From assembly GCA_032622095.1 (NCBI GenBank), contig CP136066.1:116331319-116395318 (forward strand): a DNA stretch of 64,000 nt. Direction: 5' to 3'. Position numbers and translations under genes: made by a program. The DNA is from Siphonodentalium dalli (Eukaryota > Mollusca > Scaphopoda > Gadilida > Siphonodentaliidae). Position 1 is the stretch's first letter; each line of letters starts with the position of its first letter. The notes below the pieces were generated by a model that was given only the letters and a program-made list of their open reading frames with translations, was not told the origin of the DNA and did no database searches. Below are positions 45,395 to 58,010 of the stretch, one piece after another.

Positions 45395-45735
45395 ACAATA
45401 TATAGAGGATCTCACATGAGTTTCTATTTTATACGGAATTTATCAACCGAGTTCACTAAATTCGATTTGAGCCGAGGTTTACCGAGGCTCAAATAGAATT
45501 TAGAGGACGAGGTTGATAAATTACGTATAAAATAGGACGAGTGTGAGATACCTTTTATCACATGATCAAATAAACCCGAAGCAGCGCGAAATATTCATCG
45601 AAAACAACAATCATAAACTACAGCGATCGCAAGTTATTTGAAGAACGCCGTGACGTCATCACACGCGCTGATATTAAACGTGTCTATTACCGATAATTAT
45701 GAAACTGCTTTTATGGCCAAATTATGTGATAAATA
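45395..45735. repeat. Palindromic repeat element (copy 1)
   Basis: GATCTCACATGAGTTTCTAT and the following 70 bp form a diverged palindrome centred near 45478 (TCTATTTTATACGGAATTTATC with GATAAATTACGTATAAAATA). The right part (CTGATATTAAACGTGTCTAT to TTATGTGATAA) occurs inverted at 53165-53345, where the palindrome is reduced to one arm. Confidence 0.75.
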
Positions 45736-46369
45736 TATATAGTCTCGCATAGTTGATGTGATACAGTGATATGTATGTCTCTCAATGCACTATACTTTTC
45801 TTCCACACTGAATCAGTCCGGACGAGGCAATCTAATACGGACACAGCAGTGATTATCATAAGCTTGATCCTTTCTATAATTGAAGTCTGTTCAGAATTAT
45901 TTCGTTTTGACTAATTGAATGACATTTCAGTACTTCTCAGGAAATCAACCCATTATGACTACATTGTAACCATATCATGACACATATTAATATATTAAGT
46001 AAGTAATGCTTTATTCTCAGCCATTATAATACATGGTACATGAGAAAACATATATACACTATATACAAATTAGAACTTTCCGGGGTATACATAGACAGAA
46101 TACAATGCAGATAATAATCAGTTACGGTCCAATATTGCATTAACATGTCCGGAATAGAACAATACAGATCTCGATAGACTTATTTAAAGATTCTAAGCGA
46201 ACCGGGAAAAAAAAGAAGAAGAAATTACATAAATATACATCATGGTTAGAATATATAGTACTGTTTTCTCATTTTCTTTTTGGAAACCAAGTTGTTGTAA
46301 ATAATGATGTACCAATATTACGTACATGATTATTATCTGTAATTAAATTGACTCATATAATGTTTACAC

Positions 46370-46625
46370 ACACTTATAAATACACACATATTATATACGT
46401 ATACATACTCATGCATATACCCACACACACAAACATACATACATATGTATAAATATACATGCATACAAACACATACATACACATACACACTTATACATAT
46501 ATATATACACACACATACATATACAACATATATATATATATACATATACATATATATATATACATATACATACACACACATACATATATATATACATATA
46601 TATACATATATAAACACATACACAT
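46370..46625. repeat. (CATA)n/(CA)n/(TA)n compound microsatellite
   Basis: About 250 bp of ACATACATAC and ATATATAT mixtures. Long open frames over it on both strands (VYVYIYMYMYIYIYV) are artefacts. Confidence 0.95.
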
Positions 46626-46833
46626 AGACATTGTATTATGGCACACTCGATATTCGTTATGGAATTTTGCATATCTAAAACACGTGGAAGCCATACAAAT
46701 AGTAACATAATATGCATAGTTGTACTATGAATAAGGAATCTACGACGTGATCTTCACATATATGTATGTCTGCATGTTCACACATACAGACCCACACACA
46801 TATAAGCACCACGATCACCAAATATTTGAATAG

Positions 46834-47625
46834 TTATTTAAATTGTTTCAATCCGATTTTTATAAAGTTTGAAAGTTTGTTTAGCTTCATTGTGTCAGAA
46901 GAATTTAATAAGCCATAAAAAGACTCTCGCGATGGATTTTTCCAGATCGATTCGTCAATATATTTCATGCGGTATTCACGTAAATTTGGACAAACTATTA
47001 CAAAATGATATTCATCGCACATGATGGCGCCACATAACTGACATGAGCCAATATCAGATATCCCTTTCTTTTGGTTCTTAGATTTTGCCCACTTCATAGT
47101 TTCAACGCCTAATCTATGATTTGATGTACGAATTCTCTGTAGCGAGATAATTGAATTAAAGGGACATTCAACATAAAAACGACTAAGCGAAGGACATTTT
47201 TTCAGGTTACGATAAAATTCTCCTCGTGACGATTGAGAAACTTCATTATTCCACTGGAGAAAAAAATTGCCAAGTAGTTTTTTGTGCATATATTGAAGTT
47301 TAGAATTCGAAACGGGTAACTGTGTTTTCCAGTTGTCTTCGCAATCCGCACGCACAAAAATGTCTTCAATGTGATCAAGGTATCGTATTCTTTTGCCACC
47401 GCCTTTCATAGCTAAAATTAACTTGTACAATATGAAGGGGTGATTACTTTTGTTTTTCGTCATTAGGCGGCTCCAAAATGAGGTCATTCTTTTGTCAATT
47501 TCAACACGCAATGGCCATCTTCCAAGCTCACCATAAACCATATAATTTGGAGTACTCATTTTCATGTTCGTTAGGAGCTTACAGAATTTGAGATGGACAG
47601 CCTCGATATCGATTCTTGAAAGCAT
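46834..47625 (-). pseudogene. LINE D ORF2, C-terminal region
   Basis: 263 codons open without a stop: IEAVHLKFCKLLTNMKMSTP, YMVYGELGRWPLRVEI, YRNLKKCPSLSRFY, IRTSNHRLGVETMKW, a zinc cluster CQLCGAIMCDEYHFVIVC and LSNFIKIGLKQF before the stop at 46834. Known LINE thumb/C-terminal architecture with CxxC...H...C. The RT catalytic motifs are missing through 5' truncation. An intact frame suggests a relatively recent insertion. Confidence 0.88.
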
Positions 47626-48679
47626 GTGCGTCAGATGACGACATTTAATTACGAATCGTGGCCATCGGTCGCTTGACGTTTTAAATATCTAGTCTGACCG
47701 TTGAATCATTGAACATTACAAGCTTTTTTTTGGTTTCAGTTTGTCGGGCAGAATCTGGGGGAACAACATAACCGAAATCCGATGAAATCCGCATTGGGGA
47801 AAATTATCTATTCAAGATGGAGTCCAATATGTCCAATATGGCTGTTAGTATAACTGTTGAATTTCTGGGTAGGCGCACCAATTAATGGCAAATTCGTAAT
47901 AAATTTAAATATTGACAAACAATGCTTATTCGAAAAACATATTTGTAGAATGGCTGTCCAAAAATGGTCGCCAAAATGGACAAAACCGAATGAAATGCAC
48001 TTTGTGCAAAATTTGATAAATAATCATATAAGAGCGAACAAATGTTCGAATTATTCGAGGAATAACCATTGCAGAGCATACCAGAAACTTTTGAACAGAG
48101 ATGTAAAGCATACTCTAATGAATCCTAAGCGAGTGCAGTTAGACCGTATTCTCCATGCGGTCACGCAGTGACCAACTTCGTGTGTTGGATAAACGTAAAC
48201 AAAATTATTAATTGAAATAGTATTCTGTGTTAGTGTAGTAGATGAAAATAAAGATCCCCACTGATGGTGTGGATTTGGTAAATATCAATTGAAAACTTGG
48301 TGATTAGAAATGGCACCGGATGTCGAAACCTCACGTGTTTCGAAGTTTCTCGATCGAACTTATATTTTCCTATATAAATGCCAAATTTAGTATGGTCGGA
48401 TATGTCAGATTGTTTACCCATTCCGTTTATAAGTCTCTGTTTTGTGACAGCATTTCTGCTCAGTGACTTTATGCATGCCCATTGTGTTTTTGGATATATT
48501 TAGATATTTTTAACGCCATTGGCTTCGGTACTCATGAAAATAATAACTGGACGTATTGCGGTCATGAGAAAAATTAATGCGGGGTCTGTAGGTTGCAATA
48601 AAACAACAGGGTGGTAATTTACTTGGATACAGATGTTAAAATATTACCACGGTACGATTTAATACCGGCGGATATCGCA
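47626..48679. other. No recognised gene
   Basis: An open plus frame at 47857-48171 (VQKWSPKWTKPNEMHFVQNL) has protein-like composition, but I do not recognise it and see no splice or TE context that supports it. Confidence 0.35.
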
Positions 48680-49090
48680 CAGGTCCCTGGGAAAAATTAC
48701 TAAAATACCAATATAGACTATGCCAGTGTAAATGATCCAATGATCGATTTTGGCTAAAACCACACCAAGTATCAAAACTCTAATACATTCTAGAAATCGA
48801 TAATTGCAGCCAAAATATCATCAGGTGTGTCTTATTGGCAATAAAATTCCGTGGCATTTGACATATAACTCGGCGAATTGAACGAATCGAAGTCGAGATA
48901 TCATATCGTAAACTAGCCAAATCTAACGAAGAAATCGGGTCGTCAATCTCCCTGTCCGCTCAGTGGCCTTTGACCTAGTTATACAATAAATATTTTCGAG
49001 CAATAATATGTCGCCAACGTGTACTTAAACGCGATGACATAACCTATAAATGCTCATATATGTTCCACAAGTCATTCCGAAGCCACCCAT
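48680..49090 (+). repeat. Dispersed repeat, copy b
   Basis: Matches 25970-26240 (TATAGACTATGCCAG, GATCGATTTTGGCTAAAACC, CAGCCAAAATATCATCAGGT) and the 27010-27530 segment (GTGTACTTAAACGCGATGAC, CTGTCCGCTCAGTGGCC). This copy appears the most complete and joins both partial copies. Confidence 0.75.
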
Positions 49091-49104
49091 GCATACCGTT
49101 TTTA

Positions 49105-49645
49105 TTATACGACCTTTTGTAAAAGGTCGTATTATGTAATCAGTCTGTCCGTCCGTCCGCAGGGGCGTCTGTCCGTCCGTTTACATTTTTTGGTTTCCGA
49201 TCAATAACTCTAGTTTGGATTATTTGATCTGAACCAAAGTTGGTATGTGTATTTCCAAGCGAAAAATACTGGCCAAGTTCGAACATTTGTTCCGTCCAAT
49301 TATTTTACATGAGTTACGGCCCTTTTTAGACTTAGAATTTGACCGTTTCTTAACATGTTTGGTTTCCGACCGATAACTCCAGTTTTAATTATTGGATCTG
49401 AACCAAAGTTGGTATGTGTGTTAACTGTGTTTCCCAGGTAAAGATACAGACTAAGTTCGAATATGGGTTCCGTCCAATTATTTTTACATGAGTTACAGCC
49501 CTTTTTAGATTTAGAATTTGACCAATTTCATAACATTTCGGTTTCCGACCGATAACTCCAGTTTGGATTTGTTTTATCTGAACCAAAGGTTCTGTCCAAT
49601 TATTTTCAAATGAGTTACGGTCATTTTTCGACTTAGAGTTTGACC
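49105..49645 (+). repeat. Hairpin-led tandem repeat, ~170-bp units
   Basis: A hairpin ATACGACCTTTTGTAAAAGG precedes CAGTCTGTCCGTCCGTCCG. Then three units beginning GGTTTCCGAYCGATAACTCC (near 49190, 49360 and 49540) share TGATCTGAACCAAAGTTGG and GTTCCGTCCAATTATTTTAC. Similar tandem repeats are common in marine invertebrate genomes; the class is unassigned. Confidence 0.8.
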
Positions 49646-51232
49646 GCATTCTGGCATTGAACTTAGGGGTATATCCTGGTATATCAGATATTCTATGTAA
49701 GCTCAAATTATTATTTTATTTTGCAGTAGTACAATTCGAAATGGCTAAAGGGCGCATTTTGTAACACCCTAGTGATGCTCTTGTTTCATCCGATTTGTTT
49801 GTGTCCAATTGTTCAACTGCATTCATCAAATGAATTCCAAAAACAAGACTGTCTTAACATAATTGTCGCCTCTAAATCACCACAACCATATACCAAGTTA
49901 CCTTGGAATCGATCGAAACAGGAAAGAAAACACATAAAGAAAACAAACAATTCCGAAAACAGTCACGGAAACATTCCGATCTCTAGATTGTGTTCGCATG
50001 ATCGAAATAATGATGCTAGCTATTGGTATGAACACGTTTCTTCGGCAAAATGATAGAATGAAAACACTTAATTGGCTTCATGTCGTTATCTTCAGCAACC
50101 TTTCTTCGTATGTTGATCATTTATGGGACCTGGAGTTTGATTTGGTGTTTCCACATAATCACGTGATGCATGTCTAAACTACCTAAGGGGCAGAAATCGC
50201 ACATCGTTTGATGACTACCGGGCATCAAATGATAGTAATCCTTTTCCCATATCATAACTGATTTGGTACAACATGGCCTTGTATTGTCTCCTATGTGTAA
50301 TGTTATACGCCAGTTACCATATAATCGCATATTTTTCTTGATCCACGCACACCGTGATAAATGATCCGGGTGTATCACTACAATTGTCAGATGGGTCGAT
50401 GTTATGCTCTTAATTACATCCCATTTATTAGTTAAATATAATTTGCACATTACATATGCTTATTTCGCCCTTCGGGTGTATAATCATCTACTGTTTCTTG
50501 GTATTCAATGGGCGCATGGGTGTTTTATTTATAGAAATGGGGATTTTTGGGACGCATTCAAAGTTGTAGTTCGACCCCGATGTCGAGTCCGGTAAACGGT
50601 GTAGTTGGGAATTTCAATTTCGTTGATTGTCGTTTACATCAGTGTTTACATTATTATTTAATGCAGCGGGCGTCTCTCGAGACGTGCTTGATTGACCCAT
50701 GGTTTGTTATTCGCATGTCAAGAAGTGCGAGCCGATTAATTCTAACGGGAATTCGCGAGTTAACAATTAGCGCGCTACGTTATGTGCTTCTATTGTTCTT
50801 TAACCTGCTTTGTTGCATTGTTATTTAAACATCTTTTGTTTATTTTCACGTGACATAAATCGGAATGCTATCTATTATTATACTGTTTATATCGGCGTTT
50901 AACATGTTATTTAATATCGTTTAGTGAACTTTTTCATTTAGTTATACACGACAAATATCGGCATGTTATATTCTAAATTAATTTGGATGGTAATTCCCAT
51001 GTTACTCCTTCGTGCTGTTTATAAATATTGAATTTTCATTTCTGTGTATGCGGAATATATCGGAGCTATGAATAGAGATATTATTAAGAAAAGTTCGAAC
51101 ACTAACCCTTCACATTGGTTGTTTAACATACAATGTGGCCTAATTCTAAACATCATTTTCATTTATGTTTACCGAGGACATATCAGAATGCTATATGAAT
51201 TGAAGAATGTTAAGAAATTACCACCCCTTCAT
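49646..51232. other. No recognised feature
   Basis: Several short open frames, none supportable. AT content rises toward 51000. Confidence 0.4.
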
Positions 51233-52015
51233 GTGACCATGTTTTAATTGATCCTCATGTGGAGGGGGCATATTATTATTAGTCCTCATTGGACCATATT
51301 GTAATTGACCCTCATGGGACTGTATTGTATTTATACCACGATCGCCTATCTTACTATATAAATAAAGCCATCTGTTTAAATTTGACATTTAATCAACACC
51401 TGTTGATTAAACGTGCCTACTGTTGATTAAACTTCGCAGAGTGGATTAAACTTTCTCCATACAATTTGAACGGAAAAGTTGAGATTGGCGATTTACACCA
51501 CTCGCTGAAGCTCGTGGTATAAATCGTCAATCCCACTCGTGGATTAAATTTGTTATTCGGAAACACTATGCGTATATTCTATATTTCACCCCAGTGGGAC
51601 CGTAGTTTAATCAACACTGATGACACCATATTTTAATTTTAATTAACCCTCGTACTCAATGACCATATATTTCTTCTTTAATTAAGTCACGTTACCATAT
51701 TTTAATTGACCTTAATGGGACCATATTTCAATTAACCCCCATGGGTCCATATTTTTTATTAACCCTCTTGGGACGATATTTTAATTAACAATCAAGGTAA
51801 AATATTAATTAACCATCATTGGACCATATTTTTGTATTAACCCTCATTGGACGATATATTAATTAACCCTCGTGGGACCATATTTTATTTAACCGTGATG
51901 AGACCATATTTTAATTTACACTCATCGGACCATATTTCAATTAAGTCTCTCTGGGTGTGACCATATTTTAATTTACCCTCATGGAACCATAGATTTATTT
52001 TAATTAATCCTTATG
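51233..52015. repeat. Diverged minisatellite, unit ~36 bp, interrupted
   Basis: About 16-18 units of the type GGACCATATTTTAATTAACC with CTCATG follow one another. Between about 51340 and 51590 a different segment is inserted, itself containing an inverted repeat (ATTGGCGATTTACACCACTC with its diverged inverse) and TTGATTAAAC repeats. Confidence 0.85.
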
Positions 52016-52393
52016 AGAGGTAATATCAGGAGTGCATTACCTGAGGTCATTTTTAGATCAGCATTACGCCCTCCTAGGTTGTATATCGGCAAGTATATCT
52101 GACCCTGTCGCAGGAGGTGGTGGACTAAATGTGATTAAAACATACTCGGTATTTGCGTAATTGATACTAAATGTGATTAGAAACGTGCTCGGTGTTTGCG
52201 TACTGGAACCATGTTACGAAGATCGCTAAATTTTGCCCGATTATTATTCTGCATGCTATTTCATGCGATATTCGGACCACTATTTAAAATGAAATTAGAA
52301 AAAAATATCACATAAAATCAACTGCATAGGCGTTACCAATATACAGATTTTTCACAATAAAGTTGTTATATTGTATATATGGCTAATAATATG
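52016..52393. other. No recognised feature
   Basis: Two short near-repeats (AATGTGATTAAAACATACTC and AATGTGATTAGAAACGTGCT) are the only pattern. Confidence 0.4.
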
Positions 52394-52438
52394 ATCTTGA
52401 GGGCGTTACAATTTCTGACTATATATGGTTTTCTTGTA
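52394..52438 (+). repeat. Conserved ~40-bp dispersed motif, copy 3
   Basis: CTTGAGGGCGTTACAATTTC and GGTTTTCTTGT, with an extra ATA inserted between the halves relative to copies 4 and 5. Confidence 0.75.
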
Positions 52439-52589
52439 TGCAATGCGGCGTTGGTCGAAAAGAAGGCCTGTACCTTCCGGTGAGATAACAAGCTAATTTA
52501 TAGCGCGCTCTAGTGGTCGACTAGAAGTGGTTGTGGTGGGGGGGGGGGGGGTAATAAAAGGCACTGATTTGTTGTAAATCGGGAATGGT

Positions 52590-52900
52590 TTATTGGTTCT
52601 TCAAAAGAACCAAATTCTTGAAAAAGCTGTAGGGACAAATGTGTATTGATGTATATATATTTTGGTTCTTTGTCAGCTTTTGGCTCTTCGTTTCGTTCTT
52701 CGAATGGGTGCTTTCTGAGACACACAATTCCGTATTTGGTTCTTTACGGCCAAAGAACCAACTGGCTCTACAGACAACCCCCGTGTAGAACCAGTTAGTT
52801 CTTCGGAAAGTTGCAATGAAGAACCAAGTGTTTTTTTGTTCATTGAAGAACTAATTTCATTGGTTCCGCTATAGGGACAAAATGTAGAACCAAATTAATA
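52590..52900. repeat. Cluster of GGTTCTT/AAGAACC motifs
   Basis: GGTTCTT or AAGAACC occurs about ten times in 310 bp on both strands, in part as inverted pairs (AAAGAACCAACTGG with CCAGTTAGTTCTT). Irregular spacing; function unknown. Confidence 0.6.
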
Positions 52901-53137
52901 AGCTTATTTGATATTTCCAGATATTTTAGGGTGCACGTTGAATCAGTACCGCCTGTCATTAAAATGTTGTCATGGTGTATAGTCGTGTATGGTTTAAACA
53001 TGTGTTTACAAACATACAGTACTCTTTAAAAACATTGCCATTCATATGTGCCAATACTCCCAAGTACATCCCCACATAACATACTACTCAGTATGGTGGA
53101 ACAATAATAACACTGCAGACACCGCAGAGAGGTCTGA

Positions 53138-53719
53138 TAAGATAAGATAAGATAAGTTTAATAGGCAAAACATCCTTTTATCACATAATTTGGCCATAAA
53201 AGCAGTTTCATAATTATCGGTAATAGACACGTTTAATATCAGCGCGTGCGATGACGACACGGCGTTCTTCGGCTCAAATCGAATTTAGTGAACTCGGTTG
53301 ATAATTTCCGTATAAAATAGAAACTCATGTGAGATCCTCTATATAAGGACAGTATATATGCAACATAATAACATATAGTTGTACATCGAACAATATAATA
53401 AATGATATAATAATAGATGGTAATATATAACCTTATTAAAACTAAATGTGCATAGCGTCGTCTCGTCTTCATTTATTCATTGATTTATGAGGCGATGCTC
53501 ATCGCGTGCGGAAAATAAATTTCGGATTATATGACAAATTGAAGTGCATGAATTTGAAATATTGTTGGATAGGATTTTGACAAGCTGTTCAGTTTGTGTC
53601 ATGTTGTCAAAGTCTGGGAACTGTGTCTTCATAAGAGTTATTAGTTCAAGCCGCGGTGTGCGGTAAGCACTATGAGGGATGAACATACAGGTTAATTCAT
53701 TCACGACAAACGCATGCAT
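53138..53719 (-). mobile_element. LINE 'E': 3' end fragment
   Basis: A minus-strand frame (53719-53477; TPRLELITLMKTQFPDFDNM, QLVKILSNN, IIRNLFSARDEHR) resembles the extreme C-terminus of ORF2 in these LINEs, following the zinc cluster. Downstream, TTAAACTTATCTTATCTTAT at 53138-53160 looks like its 3' tail. A palindromic repeat (53165-53345) lies in the 3' UTR between. Weak because the RT and zinc motifs are absent. Confidence 0.5.
53165..53345. repeat. Palindromic repeat element (copy 2)
   Basis: Inverse of parts of 45395-45735: TATCACATAATTTGGCCATA, GATAATTTCCGTATAAAATA and GAAACTCATGTGAGATCCTC. Here the central palindrome arm is missing. Confidence 0.75.
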
Positions 53720-54158
53720 TACGTTGTACGTTGTACTTGCATCAGCAATAATTTATAACCAACCGACCTCAAGGGATCGACTCGTTCAATCTCGCACCAT
53801 AATATCGACATAAAGATATTGATTCCCCATATGTTTCCATGTAATAAGTAGATGTACATAATAACACTTTTCCGATAAAAATATCAATTACAGACATCGG
53901 TATGGTCATGGTGTTATCTAATTACTGGCATGTATTGTAAATAGTTATGCCATCATAATCCCAGTGCATGCATGAGACCGAAAGGACATTCAGATTTTTT
54001 AATCTCAAATCGCCGGACGTGTCCGGTATAACAGAGTGTAGTTATGAATACACGTCAATATATACAAATAGATGGTAATGCGGTTGAATGCAATATATAT
54101 AGTTCAATAATCATGTGCACGTTCGGGAAGGGTGGGATATAGGCGTACGTGAGGTGAT
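53720..54158. other. No recognised feature
   Basis: Upstream of LINE E and downstream of LINE C; nothing identifiable. The LINE C 3' tail is not clear here. Confidence 0.4.
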
Positions 54159-56320
54159 TTAGTTGGGGGTGGGTGATTCAAGGTAGTAGTATGATTTAAG
54201 ATATTTTCGTCTCAAATCGCATAGTTTTTCACATTTGAGTATGATATGGTATTCATCACCAAGTTCAACGTCGCACAGCGTGCATTTTCGATCGGAGTAG
54301 TCTTTTTTTGCCCACGATCCGGATTCGATCGGTAAGTTATGATTTCTTGTACGAAATTTAATCAGACGCGTTACTACTGTTTGGTTTTCTAATGAGAGAT
54401 ATATTTCCTTCGAAAAGTCAGTCTTGATGATTCTGTAGAAGGCACATTTATTGGATTTTACTATATCACCATGCCATGATTGTACAAATGCGTCTTGTAT
54501 TCGATCTTTGATGAGTCGATTGAAAGATGGTGGGTTGATAGTTGCTTGGTCTATCCAAATAATGGATAGGCCGAGATTATTTAGGCTTCTTCGTATAAAG
54601 TCAATCCAACCATGTCTCCAGTTTGTGCAGTGGTAGCTATACAGTGCATAATAGAGTATAAGTGGGAGTCTATTGCACTGCATGTTCATAAGTTTATTCC
54701 AATATGTTAGACATCGTAGTTGTATCTTTTGGCTAATTGGGCATATACCCGTCTCCCCATAAACAAAACATGTATTTGTGGTTTTGCGCAGGTTAATTGC
54801 AAATTTAAGAAACCAGATTTCTAGCTTTTCTAGGCAGGTGGTGTTTTCAAAACCCCATACTTCGGCTCCATATGTCATTATGGGAGTTATTGCTTTTTCG
54901 TAAATTTCAAGAACGCTGTCATAGGAGAGGTTATTTTGTCTGGCTTTACTTATGAGTGCGTACATAGCTTTCTTTGCATCTTTACATGTTTCGTTCCCTG
55001 CTAAATGTTCCGTTGTTACTAAACCACGTGCCCAAGTATTTGAAGCTATCCACGATCTCAATTTCGTTACCGTTTATTTTGAATGACATTGATTTTCTTT
55101 GTTTTGGTTTTCTACCAAGAACCATGATTTTAGTTTTGGAGGCATTGATGCTTAGCTTCCATGTGTCACAGTACGATGCAAAGTGATTTAAGGCATTTTG
55201 TAAACCGGAATGGGAGTCTGAGATTAGAGCTGTATCATCAGCGTATATTAATAGGAGTAACTTCATATATACCCCTGTTGCATGACCATTGATTTTAATT
55301 ATGTCTATACCCCTACAGTAACAATTTTGTAGGTATTCCTCGATATCGTTGATGCACATGGCGAGAAGTATCGGTGAGAGACAATCACCATGTTTTAAGC
55401 CAATTAGACTTGAGAACAAACCCAGATGACTCATCGGTCATCACGCACATCTTTAAATTATGGTACATACTCTTGATAGTATTCAGGATTTTTCCATTTA
55501 CGCCAAAATGTAGAAGTTTTCTCCAAAGACCTTCTCGCCAAACACTATCAAAGGCTTGTGAAAAATCGATGAATGCACAATATGGGGTTTTCTTATTGAG
55601 CTTCATTATCTGTGTGAGCGCATGTAGGGAGAATATATGATAAATCATACTGTATCCTTTGCGAAACCTCGCCTGCGCTTCGGACTGAAGGTTATTAATC
55701 TGAAGAAAACTATTTATGCGATTGCAAATGATACTCGTGAACAGTTTTGACATCGTGCATAGAAGTGTGATTTTCCTGTAATTTTCAGGTTTATCCGGGT
55801 CATCTTTCTTATAGATGGGTCGGATCATACCAATCGCCCAGTCATTTGGGATACAGCTTGTTTCTAATATTGTATTGAACAGTTTCTTATAGAAGTATCC
55901 TAATTTCTTTATACTATGCTTGATCATTTCATTCGGTATTGAGTCGAAACCTGATGCTTTGTCATTTCTAAGGCTCTTTGCTGCATACTCGATTTCGTTA
56001 AGGGATATTTCAGCATTCATAAGCGAATTAACTATAGTATTCGATGGTAAGTATGTGTTCATTGGGACCCCATGCGTATGTTGACCGCTGATTTCGACGG
56101 CGATGTCACGTTCGACTGATTCATAGTACTTCTGAAACTCTGGGGCAGGGGGTGGGGGCCTTTTACAATTTTGTCCATCTAGTTCCCGGATTAGTTTCCA
56201 AAATTCTTTGCTTGATTTTCCCTTTAAATTATGTATTTTTTTCCTCAGATTAAGTTTATGTGTTCGCTTACTGTTTTGCTGTGTGCATTTATATGAGCGT
56301 ATATTGTTGGTGAAATTACA
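54159..56320 (-). mobile_element. LINE 'C': non-LTR element, linker to C-terminus
   Basis: Minus-strand ORF2 with linker, complete RT motif series and C-terminal zinc cluster, broken by two frameshifts. The endonuclease and ORF1 are missing, so the copy is 5'-truncated at about 56320. It lies in the first intron of the host gene. Confidence 0.9.
54159..56320 (-). pseudogene. LINE C ORF2: reverse transcriptase and C-terminal domain
   Basis: From 56320 down: KGKSSKEFWKLIRELDGQNC, EFQKYYESVERD, NDKASGFDSIPNEMIKHSIK, WAIGMIRPIYKKDDPDKPEN, FIDFSQAFDSVWREGLWRKL (motif A), a shift near 55400, GLKHGDCLSPILLAMCINDI (motif B), LLIYADDTALISDS (motif C), LGRKPKQRKSMSFKING, a second shift near 55020, TPIMTYGAEVWGF, KFRTRNHNLPIESGSWAKKD and CTLCDVELGDEYHIILKC. 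All catalytic motifs persist. The frameshifts (frames change at about 55400 and 55020) inactivate it. The RT differs clearly from the P/M and B families. Confidence 0.92.
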
Positions 56321-56411
56321 GCCAGCTACGCACGTTGTTCACGCCCCAGTTTCAGCGAATATTTCAAAATATGCTGTCGAAATTTGGAAATTATAATAGA
56401 ACGAAGATTAA

Positions 56412-56739
56412 CCTCTTCGCTGCTATGACGTCCGTAACTATTACGGACGTAATTTAAGTGCCGTGTGCTATATGGTCCGTATGTACTACGGACCTACTTC
56501 AGCACACTAGCAGTAGGCCATTATTCATAACTGTAACTCAGCGATTGGTACATCGGAATAACTGTATCTAAAAGTTTCAAACAGTGTATGATGTTCCACG
56601 ATTGTGAACGATAAGAGCCTTTCAACTGAGTCAGTTTTATGGTTCTTGTGATATTCCCGTTATATTTTCCCACTGGAAAATGGCAATAACGTCAACAGCC
56701 CAGCACACTACGCCATAACGTCATTTAGCAGCGAAGAGG
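56412..56739. mobile_element. piggyBac-like MITE (328 bp)
   Basis: TTAA at 56408-56411 and 56740-56743. The ends are CCTCTTCGCTGCTATGACGT and, inverted, CCTCTTCGCTGCTAAATGAC, a 14-bp perfect repeat of piggyBac type. Two further palindromes sit inside the left end (ACGTCCGTAACTATTACGGA and GGTCCGTATGTACTACGGAC). No transposase. Confidence 0.92.
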
Positions 56740-56979
56740 TTAATGTCCTATAAAAGGTGATATCCAATGTTTTTTTCTGTGTATATTTTCCAAGATTAGT
56801 AATATAATCAACACATCAGGTATCAATTGCAGAAGCTGTAGTTTAATTTCGGTAATTACGCACACACCAATCGAGGCGTGTATGCCAACACGGATCAGAT
56901 AAGAAACGATTATTACGCCACCTAGTGTGGTGTTTCTAGCATTTGTTTTTTTTTATATCGCATGGAGTACAGGGCGAAT

Positions 56980-58010
56980 GTATTCTTGGAGATTGTTTGT
57001 ACCTTACTCAATCGTACCGATATAATCACGTAGATGCCGAAATTGTAAAGTTAACGTCAGCGGTGTATAATACGTTTATGAAAATATGATAAATCCTATC
57101 GATAGAGTCAGGACAGGCTCAAATTGTAAACTTAAAGTCACCGGTGTAATAATATGTTGTTGAAAATATAAATAATCTGATAGCCTGAAAATATTGTATA
57201 ACCTATTGGGAGCCCATAATAAATGGGAATAACCTATTGGGAGCCCCTGCATGTAGTGAACTGAATTGTGGGTATTTTATGGAGATTGTTTGTACCTTAC
57301 TGAATCGTACCGATATAATCACGTAGATGCCGAAGTTGTAAAGTTAACGCCACTGGTGTATAATATGTTTATGATAAATCGTATCGATAGAGTGAGGACA
57401 GGCTCAAATTGTAAACTTAAAGTCGAAAATATAAATAATCTGATAGCCTGAAAATATTGTATAACCTGTTGGGAGCCCCTGGTGTAGTGAACTGAATTAT
57501 GGGTAATTTTAATTGGAGTGCGCATGTCTGTTTTTTTTTGTAGTAACGGCCATCTTTTATTTTCTGTAATTATGGTAAGAGTTTATGGTTTAATTTATTT
57601 ATTATTTAAGTTTGTTTCAATTTTTGAATGGTTTTATGTTAACCCGATAATTTGTATTTTGTTCGAAACTGTGGAGTGTCACCTCAGTGGTAGTCTCCAA
57701 TTCTGTGGGCGAAGATTTTTTGTATTTGTACCTTACTCAAATCGTACCGATAGAATCACATAGATGCTGAAATTGTAAAGTTAACGCCACCGGTGTATAA
57801 TATGTTTTTGAAAATATGACTCAATCGTATCGATAGTCAGGACAGGCTGAAATTGTAATCTTAAAGTCACCGGTGTAATAATATGTTGTTGAAAATATAA
57901 ATAATCTGATAGCCTGAAAATACCATTGGGAGCCTCCTGGTATAGTGAGGTGAATTATGGGTAAGCCCCCTGGTGTTGTGAGGTGAATTATGGGTAATAT
58001 TATGCCTGTT
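56980..58010. repeat. Three-unit long tandem repeat
   Basis: Units starting at GTTTGTACCTTACTCAATCG (about 56993), a second near 57290 and a third near 57727 share CGTAGATGCCGAAATTGTAA, GTTAACGYCASYGGTGTATA, GTCAGGACAGGCTCAAATTG and CTGATAGCCTGAAAATA. Unit lengths differ (about 300 and 440 bp) through insertions. It is non-coding. Confidence 0.85.

Larger units (their letters stand above)
45995..47625 (-). mobile_element. LINE 'D': 5'-truncated non-LTR element
   Basis: The coding part is at 46834-47625. The 3' UTR contains a large CATA/CA microsatellite (about 46370-46625), and the 3' end near 46000 reads GAATAAAGCATTACTTACTT on the minus strand, a typical LINE tail. 5' truncation falls inside the RT C-terminus. 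Confidence 0.75.

Noticed and set aside
46333-46717. Tyr/Val/Cys-rich open frames on both strands
   Set aside because: These are artefacts of the (CATA)n compound microsatellite.
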